From positions 1 to 64,000 of the forward strand of contig NZ_MLCF01000127.1 in NCBI RefSeq assembly GCF_001879105.1: a DNA stretch of 64,000 bases. The letters run 5' to 3'. Shown piece after piece: positions 43,684 to 52,891 of this stretch. The number at the start of each line of letters is the position of its first letter. Within the stretch, counting starts at the first letter, position 1. The position numbers and the translations under genes are program-made. Source of the DNA: Mangrovactinospora gilvigrisea (lineage in GTDB: Bacteria; Actinomycetota; Actinomycetes; Streptomycetales; Streptomycetaceae). The notes under the pieces were generated by a model, which was given only the letters and a program-made list of their open reading frames with translations, did not search any database and was not told where the DNA came from.

Positions 43684-45507
43684 TCACTCGACGGTGACCG
43701 ACTTGGCCAGATTGCGCGGCTTGTCGATGTCGCGCCCCAGCTCCAGCGCCGTGTGGTACGCCAGCAGCTGCAGCGGCACCCCCATCAGCACCGGGTCCAG
43801 CTCCGGCTCGTTCTTCGGCACCACGATGGTGCGGTCCGCCCGCTCCTGCTCGCGGTGCGCCACCGCGACGATCCGGCCCTTGCGCGCCTTGATCTCCTCC
43901 AGCGTCGCCCGGTTCTTCTCCAGCAGCTCGTCGTCCGGGACGACCGCCACCGTCGGCACCTCCGGCTCGATCAGCGCCAGCGGGCCGTGCTTCAACTCCG
44001 AGGCCGGGTACGCCTCCGCGTGCACGTACGAGACCTCCTTGAGCTTCTGCGCCGCCTCCCGCGCCACCGGGTAGCCGCGCACCCGGCCCACGAACATCGC
44101 GCTGCGCGCCGACGCGAACTCCCGCGCCGCCTCCGCGATCGCCGCCTCGCCGTCCAGCACCTGCTGGATCTGCTCCGGCAGCCGGCGCAGGCCGTCGACG
44201 ATCCGCCGGCCGTCCGCCACCGACAGGTCGCGCACCCGGCCCAGGTAGAGCGCCAGCAGGGCGAAGGCGACGGCCGTGTTGGTGAAGCACTTCGTCGACA
44301 CCACGCACACCTCGGGGCCGGCGTGGACGTACATCCCGCCGTCCGTCTCCCGGGCGATCGCGCTGCCCACCACGTTGACGACGCCGAGCACCTTGGCGCC
44401 CTTGCGCTTCAGCTCCTGCACCGCGGCGAGGGTGTCGTAGGTCTCGCCGGACTGGCTCACCGCGATGTAGAGGGCGTCCGGGTCGACCACCGGGTTGCGG
44501 TAGCGGAACTCGCTGGCCGGCTCGGCGTCGGCGGGGATCCGGGCCAGCTCCTCGATCAGCTGGGCGCCGATCTGGCCGCTGTAGTAGGCCGAGCCGCAGC
44601 CCAGGATCTTCACCCGGCGCACCGCGCGCGCCTCGCGGGCGTCCAGCCCGAGGCCGCCCAGGTGGACGGTGGCGAACCGGTCGTCGATGCGGCCGCGCAG
44701 CACCCGGTCGACCGCCTCCGGCTGCTCGGCGATCTCCTTGTGCATATAGGTGTCGTGGCCGCCCAGGTCGTAGCTCTCCGCCGCCCACTCCACGGTGGTC
44801 GGCTCGGCGCTGGTGCGGGAGCCGCCGGTGGTGTAAGTCCGGTAGTCGTCGGCGGTGAGGGTGGCCATCTCGCCGTCCTCGAGGGTGACGACCTGGCGGG
44901 TGTGGCGCACAAGCGCCGCCACGTCCGAGGCGACGAACATCTCCTTCTCGCCGATGCCCAGCACCACCGGGGAGCCGTTGCGGGCCACCACGATCCGGTC
45001 CGGGAAGTCGGCGTGCAGCACGGCCACCCCGTAGGTGCCCTCGATCATCGACAGGGCGGCCCGCACCCGCTCCTCCAGCGTCTCGCCGCCGGCCCGGGCG
45101 ACCAGGTGCGCCAGCACCTCGGAGTCGGTCTCCGAGGCCAGCTCGATGCCCTCGGCGGCGAGCTTGGCGCGCAGCTCCGAGGCGTTGTCGAAGATGCCGT
45201 TGTGGACGATGGCCACCTTGCCGTCGGCGCTCAGGTGGGGGTGGGCGTTGTCGTCGCCGGGGGCGCCGTGGGTGGCCCAGCGGGTGTGGGCGATGCCGGT
45301 GGAGCCGGCGAACCGCTTGGGCAGCCGCTCCTCCAGCTCGCGCACCCGGCCCTTGGCCTTGACGGCCTTCAGCGTCCGGGTCGAGCCCGAGCGGCCGAGC
45401 ACCGCCACGCCGGCCGAGTCGTAGCCCCGGTACTCCAGCCGCTGCAGCCCCTCCACCAGCAGCGGCGCCGCCTCGCGCCGTCCGATGTATCCGACGATTC
45501 CGCACAT
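43684..45507 (-). CDS. glmS: Glutamine-fructose-6-phosphate aminotransferase (isomerizing)
   Basis: A 607-residue GlmS that makes glucosamine-6-phosphate for peptidoglycan and amino sugars. The N-terminal Ntn glutaminase begins MCGIVGYIG with the catalytic Cys2. Two SIS domains follow; sugar-binding blocks CGSAYYSGQIG and SQSGETYDT are present. It ends with the conserved DKPRNLAKSVTVE. It is complete. A small conserved gene lies 17 bp upstream on the same strand. Confidence 0.96.
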   Translation of the reverse strand: MCGIVGYIGRREAAPLLVEGLQRLEYRGYDSAGVAVLGRSGSTRTLKAVKAKGRVRELEERLPKRFAGSTGIAHTRWATHGAPGDDNAHPHLSADGKVAIVHNGIFDNASELRAKLAAEGIELASETDSEVLAHLVARAGGETLEERVRAALSMIEGTYGVAVLHADFPDRIVVARNGSPVVLGIGEKEMFVASDVAALVRHTRQVVTLEDGEMATLTADDYRTYTTGGSRTSAEPTTVEWAAESYDLGGHDTYMHKEIAEQPEAVDRVLRGRIDDRFATVHLGGLGLDAREARAVRRVKILGCGSAYYSGQIGAQLIEELARIPADAEPASEFRYRNPVVDPDALYIAVSQSGETYDTLAAVQELKRKGAKVLGVVNVVGSAIARETDGGMYVHAGPEVCVVSTKCFTNTAVAFALLALYLGRVRDLSVADGRRIVDGLRRLPEQIQQVLDGEAAIAEAAREFASARSAMFVGRVRGYPVAREAAQKLKEVSYVHAEAYPASELKHGPLALIEPEVPTVAVVPDDELLEKNRATLEEIKARKGRIVAVAHREQERADRTIVVPKNEPELDPVLMGVPLQLLAYHTALELGRDIDKPRNLAKSVTVE

Positions 45508-45524
45508 ACCTGGATGAACCTCCG

Positions 45525-45800
45525 TCAGCCGTAGACGATCCGGCGCAGCTGCCGCGCGCTCAGCCCCGGCGCGGCCACGGCCCGGTGCGGCAGCTCCTCG
45601 CCGATCACGGCGAAGATCTCCGGGTTGGTGAGGCCGCGGGCCTGCAGCTCGCGGTGGCGCCGGCGCACGAACTCCTCCACCGACTCGTCGAAGTAGGCGA
45701 GCACGTCCATCACCACCCGCAGCGCCTCCCCGCGCCGCAGCGGGGTGGTGCGCACCAGGTGGTCGACGAGCTCCTCGTGGGGGGTCCGGCGTTCGAGCAC
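45525..45800 (-). CDS. Conserved small protein upstream of glmS
   Basis: A 91-residue soluble, mainly helical protein with the pattern HEELVDHLVRTTPLRRGEAL, then VVMDVLAYFDESVEEFVRRR, and a C-terminal LSARQLRRIVYG. Length and composition look like a genuine protein; no named domain is recognised. The GTG at 45800 was chosen because the long Arg/Ala-rich extension upstream looks non-coding. It probably shares an operon with glmS. Confidence 0.6.
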   Translation of the reverse strand: MLERRTPHEELVDHLVRTTPLRRGEALRVVMDVLAYFDESVEEFVRRRHRELQARGLTNPEIFAVIGEELPHRAVAAPGLSARQLRRIVYG

Positions 45801-45942
45801 CCCAGGATCCTGCCCGCCCGCCGCACCGGAAGCCAACCCTCCTGCCCGATTCCGGGCAGGATCACGCGCGAATGCCCCAGGGGTCCGACGGAAAGCGCTG
45901 ACGCTTGCCGCCGCGCGCCGCGGGACGGCAGGATCTGCCGTC

Positions 45943-46511
45943 ATGACCGCGTCAGCTGCGCCCCGGACCGACCCCCGCACCCTCCCGGCCGCCCGACGGC
46001 GCAGCCATCCGGGGCTGGTGGCCCAGGCGGTCCTCCAGTTCCTCTACGTCCCGGCGTGGTACCTCGTCGGCATCCCCGGAATCATGGCCCTGATGGTCTG
46101 GGGGACGAGTTCCCCTCCCTGCCGGCCGCCGCCTTCAAGGTGCGCGGCGTCTGCCTGGGCTGGACCCGGCTGCAGGCCGAGTGGACCGGATCCGCGGAGG
46201 CCTGGGCCGCCTTCACCGCCCCGCTGCTGGCCCGGCGGACGGGCGACGCCGAGCGCCGCCACGCCCGCAAGGCGCGCCGCAACGCCCGCCGCCGGATCCG
46301 CCGGCCCCGCCCGATGGCCAAGCACCCCGCGGCGGAGCTTCCGCTCCGCCACTACCGCGGCCTCGCCCCCGCCCAGGTCGACGCCCTCGCCCGCCGCCAG
46401 GGCTGGACGGTCGCCTGGGACCGCTCCCGCCTCCCCCGCCAGTCCCTGACCTTCGTCCCGGCCCACCTCCCGGACCTCCCGGCCCCCGCGGACCCGGCCG
46501 CCGCGCGCTGA
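45943..46511 (+). pseudogene. Membrane-associated protein gene with apparent -1 frameshift
   Basis: From ATG 45943 the protein starts MTASAAPRTDPRTLPAARRR and has a hydrophobic stretch FLYVPAWYLVGIPGIMALMVWG. The sensible frame then changes at a G5 run (46100-46104): coding-quality sequence (DEFPSLPAAAFKVRGV, then GWTRLQAEW) continues in another frame to 46511. One additional G would fuse both parts into a single protein of about 190 residues with a basic C-terminal half. This is either a real indel, programmed slippage or a sequencing error. The family is not recognised. Confidence 0.6.
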
Positions 46512-46551
46512 TCGGCCGCGGTTGTCGGTGGTGCGCCGTACCGTGGATGAC

Positions 46552-48654
46552 GTGCGTCCGACTACCGACATCCAGCGCAAGGTGGCGCCCTTCGAGGTCG
46601 TCAGCCCCTACCAGCCCAACGGCGACCAGCCGACAGCGATCGACGACCTCGAGCGCCGTGTGCGCGCCGGCGAGAAGGACGTCGTCCTGCTCGGCGCCAC
46701 CGGCACCGGCAAGTCGGCGACCACGGCGTGGATGATCGAGCGGCTGCAGCGGCCCACCCTCGTCATGGCGCCCAACAAGACCCTCGCCGCGCAGCTCGCC
46801 AACGAGTTCCGGGAGCTGCTGCCGAACAACGCCGTCGAGTACTTCGTCTCGTACTACGACTACTACCAGCCCGAGGCGTACGTCCCGCAGACGGACACCT
46901 ACATCGAGAAGGACTCCTCGATCAACGAGGAGGTCGAGCGGCTCCGCCACTCCACCACCAACTCGCTGCTCACCCGCCGCGACGTGGTCGTGGTCGCCTC
47001 CGTCTCCTGCATCTACGGCCTGGGCACCCCGCAGGAGTACGTCGACCGGATGGTCCCGCTCAAGGTCGGCGACGAGATCGACCGCGACGCGCTGCTCCGC
47101 CGCTTCGTCGACATCCAGTACCAGCGCAACGACATCGCCTTCACCCGCGGCACCTTCCGCGTCCGCGGCGACACCATCGAGATCTTCCCGGTCTACGAGG
47201 AACTCGCCGTCCGCATCGAGATGTTCGGCGACGAGATCGAGGCGCTCTCCACCCTCCACCCCCTCACCGGCGAGGTCGTCACCGACGACCAGGAGCTGTA
47301 CGTCTTCCCCGCCTCGCACTACGTCGCCGGCCCCGAGCGGATGGAGCGGGCCATCAACGGCATCGAGGCGGAGCTGACGGGCCAGCTCGCCAAGATGGAG
47401 AAGGCCGGCAAGCTGCTGGAGGCCCAGCGGCTGCGGATGCGCACCACCTACGACATCGAGATGATGCGCCAGGTCGGCTCCTGCTCCGGCATCGAGAACT
47501 ACTCGCGGCACATCGACGGCCGCGAGGCCGGCACCGCCCCCAACACCCTCCTCGACTACTTCCCCGACGACTTCCTCCTCGTCATCGACGAGTCCCACCA
47601 GACGGTGCCGCAGATCGGCGCGATGTACGAGGGCGACGCCTCCCGCAAGCGCACCCTCGTCGACCACGGCTTCCGGCTGCCGTCCGCGCTCGACAACCGC
47701 CCGCTGAAGTGGGAGGAGTTCCTGGGGCGCATCGACCAGACGGTGTACCTGTCGGCGACCCCCGGCGCCTACGAGCTCTCCCGCGCCGACGGCACCGTCG
47801 AGCAGATCATCCGCCCCACCGGCCTCGTCGACCCCGAGGTGGTCGTCAAGCCCACCGAGGGCCAGATCGACGACCTGGTGCACGAGATCCGCACCCGCAC
47901 CGAGAAGGACGAGCGGGTCCTGGTCACCACCCTCACCAAGAAGATGTCCGAGGACCTGACGGACTATCTGCTGGAGCTCGGCATCCGCGTCCGCTACCTG
48001 CACAGCGACATCGACACCCTGCGCCGGGTGGAGCTGCTGCGCGAGCTGCGGGCCGGCGAGTACGACGTGCTGGTGGGCATCAACCTGCTCCGCGAGGGCC
48101 TCGACCTCCCCGAGGTCTCGCTGGTCGCCATCCTCGACGCCGACAAGGAGGGCTTCCTGCGCTCCGGCACCTCGCTGATCCAGACGATCGGCCGCGCGGC
48201 CCGCAACGTCAGCGGCCAGGTGCACATGTACGCCGACAAGGAGACCCCGGCGATGGCCAAGGCCATCGACGAGACCAACCGGCGCCGCGAGAAGCAGATC
48301 GCCTACAACACCGAGCACGGCATCGACCCCCAGCCGCTGCGCAAGAAGATCGGCGACATCCTCGACTCCATCGCCCGCGAGGACGCCGACACCGATGCGC
48401 TGATCGGCGCCGGCCGCCAGCAGTCCCGCGGCAAGGCGCCGGTGCCCGGGCTGTCCGCCCGCGCTCAGCAGGCCCGCAAGGGCGACTTCGGCGACATGCC
48501 GGCCACCGAACTCGCCGAGCTGATCGAACAGATGACGCAGCAGATGCACGGCGCCGCCGCCGAGCTGCAGTTCGAGGTCGCGGCCCGGATGCGCGACGAG
48601 ATCAACGAGTTGAAGAAGGAGCTGCGCGGGATGCGTGAGGCCGGGCTCTCCTGA
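46552..48654 (+). CDS. uvrB: Excinuclease ABC subunit B
   Basis: A 700-residue UvrB, the helicase-like damage-verification subunit of nucleotide excision repair. Visible parts: Walker [12 protein letters not shown] (about 47-57), the beta-hairpin [17 protein letters not shown], a [11 protein letters not shown] Walker B region, helicase motif [11 protein letters not shown], and a C-terminal UVR domain (about 650-690) that binds UvrC. GTG at 46552 was chosen because known UvrB proteins begin about here; other starts lie up to ten codons upstream. No clear LexA box was found in front of it. Confidence 0.97.
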   Translation: MRPTTDIQRKVAPFEVVSPYQPNGDQPTAIDDLERRVRAGEKDVVLLGATGTGKSATTAWMIERLQRPTLVMAPNKTLAAQLANEFRELLPNNAVEYFVSYYDYYQPEAYVPQTDTYIEKDSSINEEVERLRHSTTNSLLTRRDVVVVASVSCIYGLGTPQEYVDRMVPLKVGDEIDRDALLRRFVDIQYQRNDIAFTRGTFRVRGDTIEIFPVYEELAVRIEMFGDEIEALSTLHPLTGEVVTDDQELYVFPASHYVAGPERMERAINGIEAELTGQLAKMEKAGKLLEAQRLRMRTTYDIEMMRQVGSCSGIENYSRHIDGREAGTAPNTLLDYFPDDFLLVIDESHQTVPQIGAMYEGDASRKRTLVDHGFRLPSALDNRPLKWEEFLGRIDQTVYLSATPGAYELSRADGTVEQIIRPTGLVDPEVVVKPTEGQIDDLVHEIRTRTEKDERVLVTTLTKKMSEDLTDYLLELGIRVRYLHSDIDTLRRVELLRELRAGEYDVLVGINLLREGLDLPEVSLVAILDADKEGFLRSGTSLIQTIGRAARNVSGQVHMYADKETPAMAKAIDETNRRREKQIAYNTEHGIDPQPLRKKIGDILDSIAREDADTDALIGAGRQQSRGKAPVPGLSARAQQARKGDFGDMPATELAELIEQMTQQMHGAAAELQFEVAARMRDEINELKKELRGMREAGLS

Positions 48655-48772
48655 CCGCGGCCGGGTCGCGCGCCGGTCACGCCCTGGCGGCGATCCGGGC
48701 GCGGCCTGACACGGCGCTCCGCTTTGCATAGGGTTGGGGCCGCTCGAACCACGACAACGGGAGGACAGTTCG

Positions 48773-49351
48773 GTGTCGGTGAACCTGCAGAAGGGCCAGG
48801 CCGTCAGCTTGCAGAAGCAGGGCGGCGGCTCGCTCACCGTGGTGCGGATGGGCCTGGGCTGGAAGGCGGCGCCCAAGCGCGGCCTCTTCGGCACCCGCAC
48901 CCGTCAGATCGACCTGGACGCCTCGGCGGTGCTCTTCGCCGACCGCGAGCCGGTGGACGTCGTCTTCTTCCAGCATCTGACGAGCGACGACGGCTCGATC
49001 CGGCACACCGGCGACAACCTGGTGGGCGGCGCCGGAGGCGAGCAGGACGACGAGTCGATCCTGGTCGACCTCGCCAACGTCCCGGCGAACGTCACGCAGA
49101 TCGTCTTCACGGTCAACTCCTTCACCGGCCAGACGTTCGCCGAGGTGCAGGACGCGCACTGCCGCCTGGTCGACGAGACCAACGACGAGGAGCTGGCCCG
49201 CTACACCCTGGGCGGCGGCGGTCGGCACACCGCGCAGATCATGGCGAAGGTAAGCCGGGTGGGCGACGGCTGGTCGATGGCGGCCATCGGCGAGCCGGCG
49301 GACGGCCAGACCTTCCAGGACCTGATGCCGGTGATCGCCAAGTTCCTCTAG
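48773..49351 (+). CDS. TerD-family calcium-binding stress protein
   Basis: A 192-residue TerD-domain protein with family marks: the N-terminal VNLQKGQAVSL, DLDASAVLF, the Ca2+-site region GDNLVGGAGGEQDDESI, and a C-terminal FQDLMPVIAKFL. TerD proteins are linked to tellurite resistance, phage resistance and, in Streptomyces, differentiation. The GTG start follows GGGAGGA. It is separated from the TerC gene by a terminator-like palindrome. Confidence 0.9.
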   Translation: MSVNLQKGQAVSLQKQGGGSLTVVRMGLGWKAAPKRGLFGTRTRQIDLDASAVLFADREPVDVVFFQHLTSDDGSIRHTGDNLVGGAGGEQDDESILVDLANVPANVTQIVFTVNSFTGQTFAEVQDAHCRLVDETNDEELARYTLGGGGRHTAQIMAKVSRVGDGWSMAAIGEPADGQTFQDLMPVIAKFL

Positions 49352-49431
49352 TCCCGCCGGCCGGTCTGGTTCGTCGGGTTCGTCTGGTTCCTCTAGGGGA
49401 CGTCCCTCGGGGTCGAGTCGGGGTTCTGTGA

Positions 49432-49449
49432 CCGGGACCATGGTCCCGG
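49432..49449. terminator. Palindromic hairpin followed by T-run, end of terD transcript
   Basis: CCGGGACCATGGTCCCGG is a perfect 18-bp palindrome, followed a few bases later by TTTT. This resembles an intrinsic terminator on the plus strand, 80 bp after the TerD stop. Confidence 0.5.
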
Positions 49450-49452
49450 CGT

Positions 49453-49471
49453 TTTACCATCCCTTGGTAAA
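49453..49471. promoter_or_regulatory. Candidate operator TTTACCA-N5-TGGTAAA upstream of terC
   Basis: Perfect 7-bp inverted arms (49453-49459 and 49465-49471) with a five-base spacer form an AT-rich 19-bp element in an otherwise very GC-rich region. It lies 78 bp before the TerC start. The sequence CTTGGTA recurs at about 49484. A metal-responsive repressor site is plausible, given the Mn2+-export role of some TerC proteins. Confidence 0.4.
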
Positions 49472-49548
49472 GCAATTACTCTCTCTTGGTATGGACGGGG
49501 TACAACCCCCGCGCTCATCCCTCCGACTGCCCCGAGGAGCAGCCGCAC

Positions 49549-50583
49549 GTGGACGTCCATGCCAGTACCTGGATCATCACCGTCGTCGTCCTGATGGCCC
49601 TGATCGGGATCGACTTCCTGATCGGCGGCCGAAAGCCCCACGAGGTCTCCGTCAAGGAGGCCGGCATCTGGACCGCGGTATGGATCGCGCTCGCCTGCCT
49701 CTTCGGCGTCGGGCTGCTGATCTTCGCCGGCGGCGCCCCTGCCGGGCAGTTCTTCGCCGGCTTCATCACCGAGAAGTCGCTGAGTGTCGACAACCTCTTC
49801 GTCTTCGTCCTGATCATGTCGAAGTTCGCGGTGCCGGCGATCTACCAGCAGCGGGTGCTGCTGGTGGGTGTCCTCATCGCGCTGGTGCTGCGTGCCGCGT
49901 TCATCGCGGCCGGCGCGGCCGTCATCTCCGCCTTCGCCTGGGTCTTCTTCCTCTTCGGCGCGTTCCTCATCTGGACCGCCTACAAGCTGATCCGCGAGGC
50001 GATGTCCGACGAGGACGAGGAGGACTTCAAGGAGAACGCCGTCCTGCGGTGGGTGGAGAAGGTGCTGCCCACCACGAAGGAGTACCACGGCACCAAGCTG
50101 ACGGTCCGCGAGGCGGGCCGCCGCGCCGTCACCCCGATGCTCATCGTGATGATCGCGATCGGCACGACGGACGTGCTGTTCGCGCTGGACTCCATCCCCG
50201 CGATCTTCGGCCTCACCAAGGAGCCGTACATCGTCTTCACCGCCAACGCGTTCGCCCTGATGGGCCTGCGTCAGCTGTACTTCCTGATCGGCGGGCTGCT
50301 GAAGAAGCTGGTGTACCTGTCGTACGGGCTCTCGGTGATCCTCGGATTCATCGGCGTCAAGCTCTTCCTGGAGGCGTTCCACGGCGTGGGCGTCCACGTC
50401 CCGTCGATCTCCATCCCGGTGTCGTTGGGCGTGATCGTCGGGGTGCTGGCCGTCACGACGGTGGCCAGCCTCGCCAAGACCCGCAAGGACACCAGGGCCG
50501 AGGCGCTGGAATCGGGTGAGAACGCCGAAGCGGCGGCCGACGGCTCCGTCACCGGAGCCGAGGACCGCCGCCTGGGGGAGTGA
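49549..50583 (+). CDS. TerC-family integral membrane protein (metal export type)
   Basis: A 344-residue membrane protein with seven to nine helices. The two conserved acidic membrane motifs are present: EKSLSVDNLFVFVLI (Asp near residue 84) and TTDVLFALDSIPAIFGLT (Asp near 203 and 210). TerC proteins export Mn2+ or help metalate secreted enzymes. GTG at 49549 has CGAGGAG upstream. The gene ends 4 bp before a convergent ABC-transporter gene, so the two operons have no separating terminator. Confidence 0.9.
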   Translation: MDVHASTWIITVVVLMALIGIDFLIGGRKPHEVSVKEAGIWTAVWIALACLFGVGLLIFAGGAPAGQFFAGFITEKSLSVDNLFVFVLIMSKFAVPAIYQQRVLLVGVLIALVLRAAFIAAGAAVISAFAWVFFLFGAFLIWTAYKLIREAMSDEDEEDFKENAVLRWVEKVLPTTKEYHGTKLTVREAGRRAVTPMLIVMIAIGTTDVLFALDSIPAIFGLTKEPYIVFTANAFALMGLRQLYFLIGGLLKKLVYLSYGLSVILGFIGVKLFLEAFHGVGVHVPSISIPVSLGVIVGVLAVTTVASLAKTRKDTRAEALESGENAEAAADGSVTGAEDRRLGE

Positions 50584-50587
50584 AAGT

Positions 50588-51961
50588 CTAGTTCACGGCA
50601 CCCGCTGGTTTGGCGAAGACCGCCTTGAACGGGCAGTACATCTTGAGCATCGAGTCCGTCTGTTTCTGGATGGTCTCGGCCGCCTGCATCGGGGTGTGCT
50701 TCCCGAGGAGCACCGCGTCCTGCTCGGTCTCCTGGTCGTTCCAGAGGAACGCACCGATGGGCAGCGGCACGCGGCTGCGGGCGAAGGAGAGCTGCTTGGC
50801 GAAGAACTCCTGACCCTTGATCACCTGCGGGTCCTTCAGCAGGGCCGTGTAGGTGGGCAGGTGAGAGGTGGCCGTCATGAACACCTTCTGGCCGTACGCG
50901 CTGTCGTACAGCTTCATGACCTCCCAGGCCAGCTGGCCGTGGTTGCCCTTGGTGCCCTTGGGCATCGTCAGCGCGAAGCCGCCGGCCCAGGTGGAGGGCG
51001 GCTGCCCCTTCTTCTCCACCGGGAGGTAGGTGACGCCGTACTTCATCTTCGGGGCGTAGTTCTTGAAGTTCGCCATGTCCCAGTTACCGGTGATCTCGAA
51101 GCCGAACCGGTTCTGGTAGATCGGGCTGATCGTCGGCGGCGCGTTCGGCGGCGCGTAGGCGGCCAGGAACGCCTGCAGCTTGGTGTAGTTGAGCTTGCTG
51201 ACCCAGTTGTCGAGCAGCGTGTAGGCCTTCACCGCCGCCGGCTCGGTCGCGGTGACCCGGCAGGTCTTGTTGTCGAAGAACTTCGCGCCGAAGCCCATCA
51301 TCCAGGTGGCCGGCTCACCCTGGCCCCACCAGGGCACGATGCCCACCTGGGTGTAGTTGCCGTGGCTGTCCTTCTTGTCGACCTTGGCCGCCATCGCCTG
51401 CAACTCGGAGATGGTGATCGGGCCGTTCTTCGGGTCCAGCTTCGAGATGTCGACGCCGGCCTTCTGCAGGACCTCTTTGTTGTAGACCAGGGCGCGGTCG
51501 TCGGTGTCGTAAGGGAGGGCGTAGTTCTGGCCCTTCCAGGCGCCCTCGCCGACGGCGAACGGCAGGTACTTCTTGGTGACGTTGCCCTTGCCGGCGGCCT
51601 CGTCCTTCTTGATGTACGGCGTGAGCGACTTCAGCATGCCCAGCGCGGCCTGCTGGATGACGCCGAACCGGTCGGTGAGCATCAGGTCAGGGGCAACGTT
51701 GCCGCGCACTGCAGTGATCAACTGGGTGTTGTCGCCCGCCGCGACGCCCGGCTTGCGGTCCAACTCGATGGTGACGTTGGGCATCTGCTTTTCGATCCAG
51801 TTGATGACCTTCTGCTGGGCCGCCATCCCCACCGGGTCGGCCTGCTGCGTCCAGACGACGATCTTTGTCTTGCCCCCCGTCGACTGGGTTCCGCAGCCGG
51901 CGGCCGTCAGGACGAGTGCCCCCGCGGCGACCCCGACGGCCAGCTTCCTGCCACGTCTCAT
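50588..51961 (-). CDS. Sugar ABC transporter binding lipoprotein (second system)
   Basis: A 457-residue cluster-B solute-binding lipoprotein: an RRGRK n-region, a hydrophobic core and lipobox TAAGC (Cys about 23). The mature domain starts KTKIVVWTQQADP and has the usual WGQGEPATW aromatic segment. ATG at 51961 overlaps the permease stop by one base. It is the last gene of a MalF-MalG-binding-protein operon, an inverted order compared with the first sugar system in this window. The ligand is unknown. Confidence 0.88.
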   Translation of the reverse strand: MRRGRKLAVGVAAGALVLTAAGCGTQSTGGKTKIVVWTQQADPVGMAAQQKVINWIEKQMPNVTIELDRKPGVAAGDNTQLITAVRGNVAPDLMLTDRFGVIQQAALGMLKSLTPYIKKDEAAGKGNVTKKYLPFAVGEGAWKGQNYALPYDTDDRALVYNKEVLQKAGVDISKLDPKNGPITISELQAMAAKVDKKDSHGNYTQVGIVPWWGQGEPATWMMGFGAKFFDNKTCRVTATEPAAVKAYTLLDNWVSKLNYTKLQAFLAAYAPPNAPPTISPIYQNRFGFEITGNWDMANFKNYAPKMKYGVTYLPVEKKGQPPSTWAGGFALTMPKGTKGNHGQLAWEVMKLYDSAYGQKVFMTATSHLPTYTALLKDPQVIKGQEFFAKQLSFARSRVPLPIGAFLWNDQETEQDAVLLGKHTPMQAAETIQKQTDSMLKMYCPFKAVFAKPAGAVN

Positions 51962-52875
51962 CACTTGAAGCTCCCCATGGTGATGCCGCGGATGAAGTAC
52001 CGCTGGAAGATGAAGAACAGGATCACCAGCGGCAGAATGATCATCAGCGAGCCGGCCATCAGCAGGTTGTAGGGCACATTGCCGTTGGCCTGCTGGAACG
52101 ACTGGATGCCGATGGACAGCGTCATGTGCGCGTTGTCCTGGAGGTAGATCAGGGGGCCGAGGAAGTCGTTCCAGGCGCCCACCGCCGAGAAGATCGCCAC
52201 GGCGCCGAGGGCGGGCCGGGCCATCGGTGCCACGATCTGCCAGAGGATTCGCCACTCGCTGGCGCCGTCGATGCGGGCGGCGTCCAGGTTATCCCGGGGG
52301 ATCTGCAGCAGGAACTGCCTCAGCAGGAACGTGAAGAACGCGCTGCCCAGGAACGCCGGGACCACCAGCGGGAGATAGGTGTTGATCCAGTGCAGCCGGG
52401 CGAACATGTCGAACATCGGGATCAGCGTGATCGGGAAGGGCAGGAAGAGGGTGCCCAGGACGAGGTAGAAGACCTTGTCCCGGCCGCGCCACTCGATGCA
52501 GGAGAACCCGTACGCCACGATGAAGTTCGAGGCCACCGAGCCGATCGTCGTCAGCAGGGTGATCCAGAAGGAGTTCAGATAGAAGGTGCCGAAGGGCAGC
52601 TGTTTGAAGACTTCCTTGAAGTTACTCCAGGCCCAGTGCTGCGGGATGATCGGCGGCGGCACCTTCGACAGGTCGCCGGTCGACTTCAGCGCGGTGGAGA
52701 GCATCCACAGCAGGGGGATCAGGAAGATCACCGAGATCACCACCAGGAAGATTCTCTTCCCGATGCCCGCGGTGATCTTCTTCCTGCGGAGGACCCGCTG
52801 AGCGTTTTCGCGCGCTGCGGCGGGGTCGATCGGGCTCGGCGACGGACCGCCGGGCTGCTCGGTCAGGGTAGCCAT
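51961..52875 (-). CDS. Sugar ABC transporter permease, MalG type (second system)
   Basis: A 304-residue permease with six helices after a Pro-rich cytoplasmic N-terminus. The EAA loop reads LDAARIDGASEWRILWQIVAP. It ends with FFIFQRYFIRGITMGSFK, the typical MalG end. It shares its stop region with the binding-protein start and follows the MalF-type gene by 16 bp. No ATPase is encoded nearby. Confidence 0.92.
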   Translation of the reverse strand: MATLTEQPGGPSPSPIDPAAARENAQRVLRRKKITAGIGKRIFLVVISVIFLIPLLWMLSTALKSTGDLSKVPPPIIPQHWAWSNFKEVFKQLPFGTFYLNSFWITLLTTIGSVASNFIVAYGFSCIEWRGRDKVFYLVLGTLFLPFPITLIPMFDMFARLHWINTYLPLVVPAFLGSAFFTFLLRQFLLQIPRDNLDAARIDGASEWRILWQIVAPMARPALGAVAIFSAVGAWNDFLGPLIYLQDNAHMTLSIGIQSFQQANGNVPYNLLMAGSLMIILPLVILFFIFQRYFIRGITMGSFK

Positions 52876-52891
52876 GACTCGTTCCCTCCTC

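Noticed and set aside
49381-49548. Mn2+ riboswitch (yybP-ykoY type) upstream of terC
   Set aside because: TerC genes often have one, but I could not find the conserved riboswitch core; only a terminator-like palindrome and an AT-rich inverted repeat are present.
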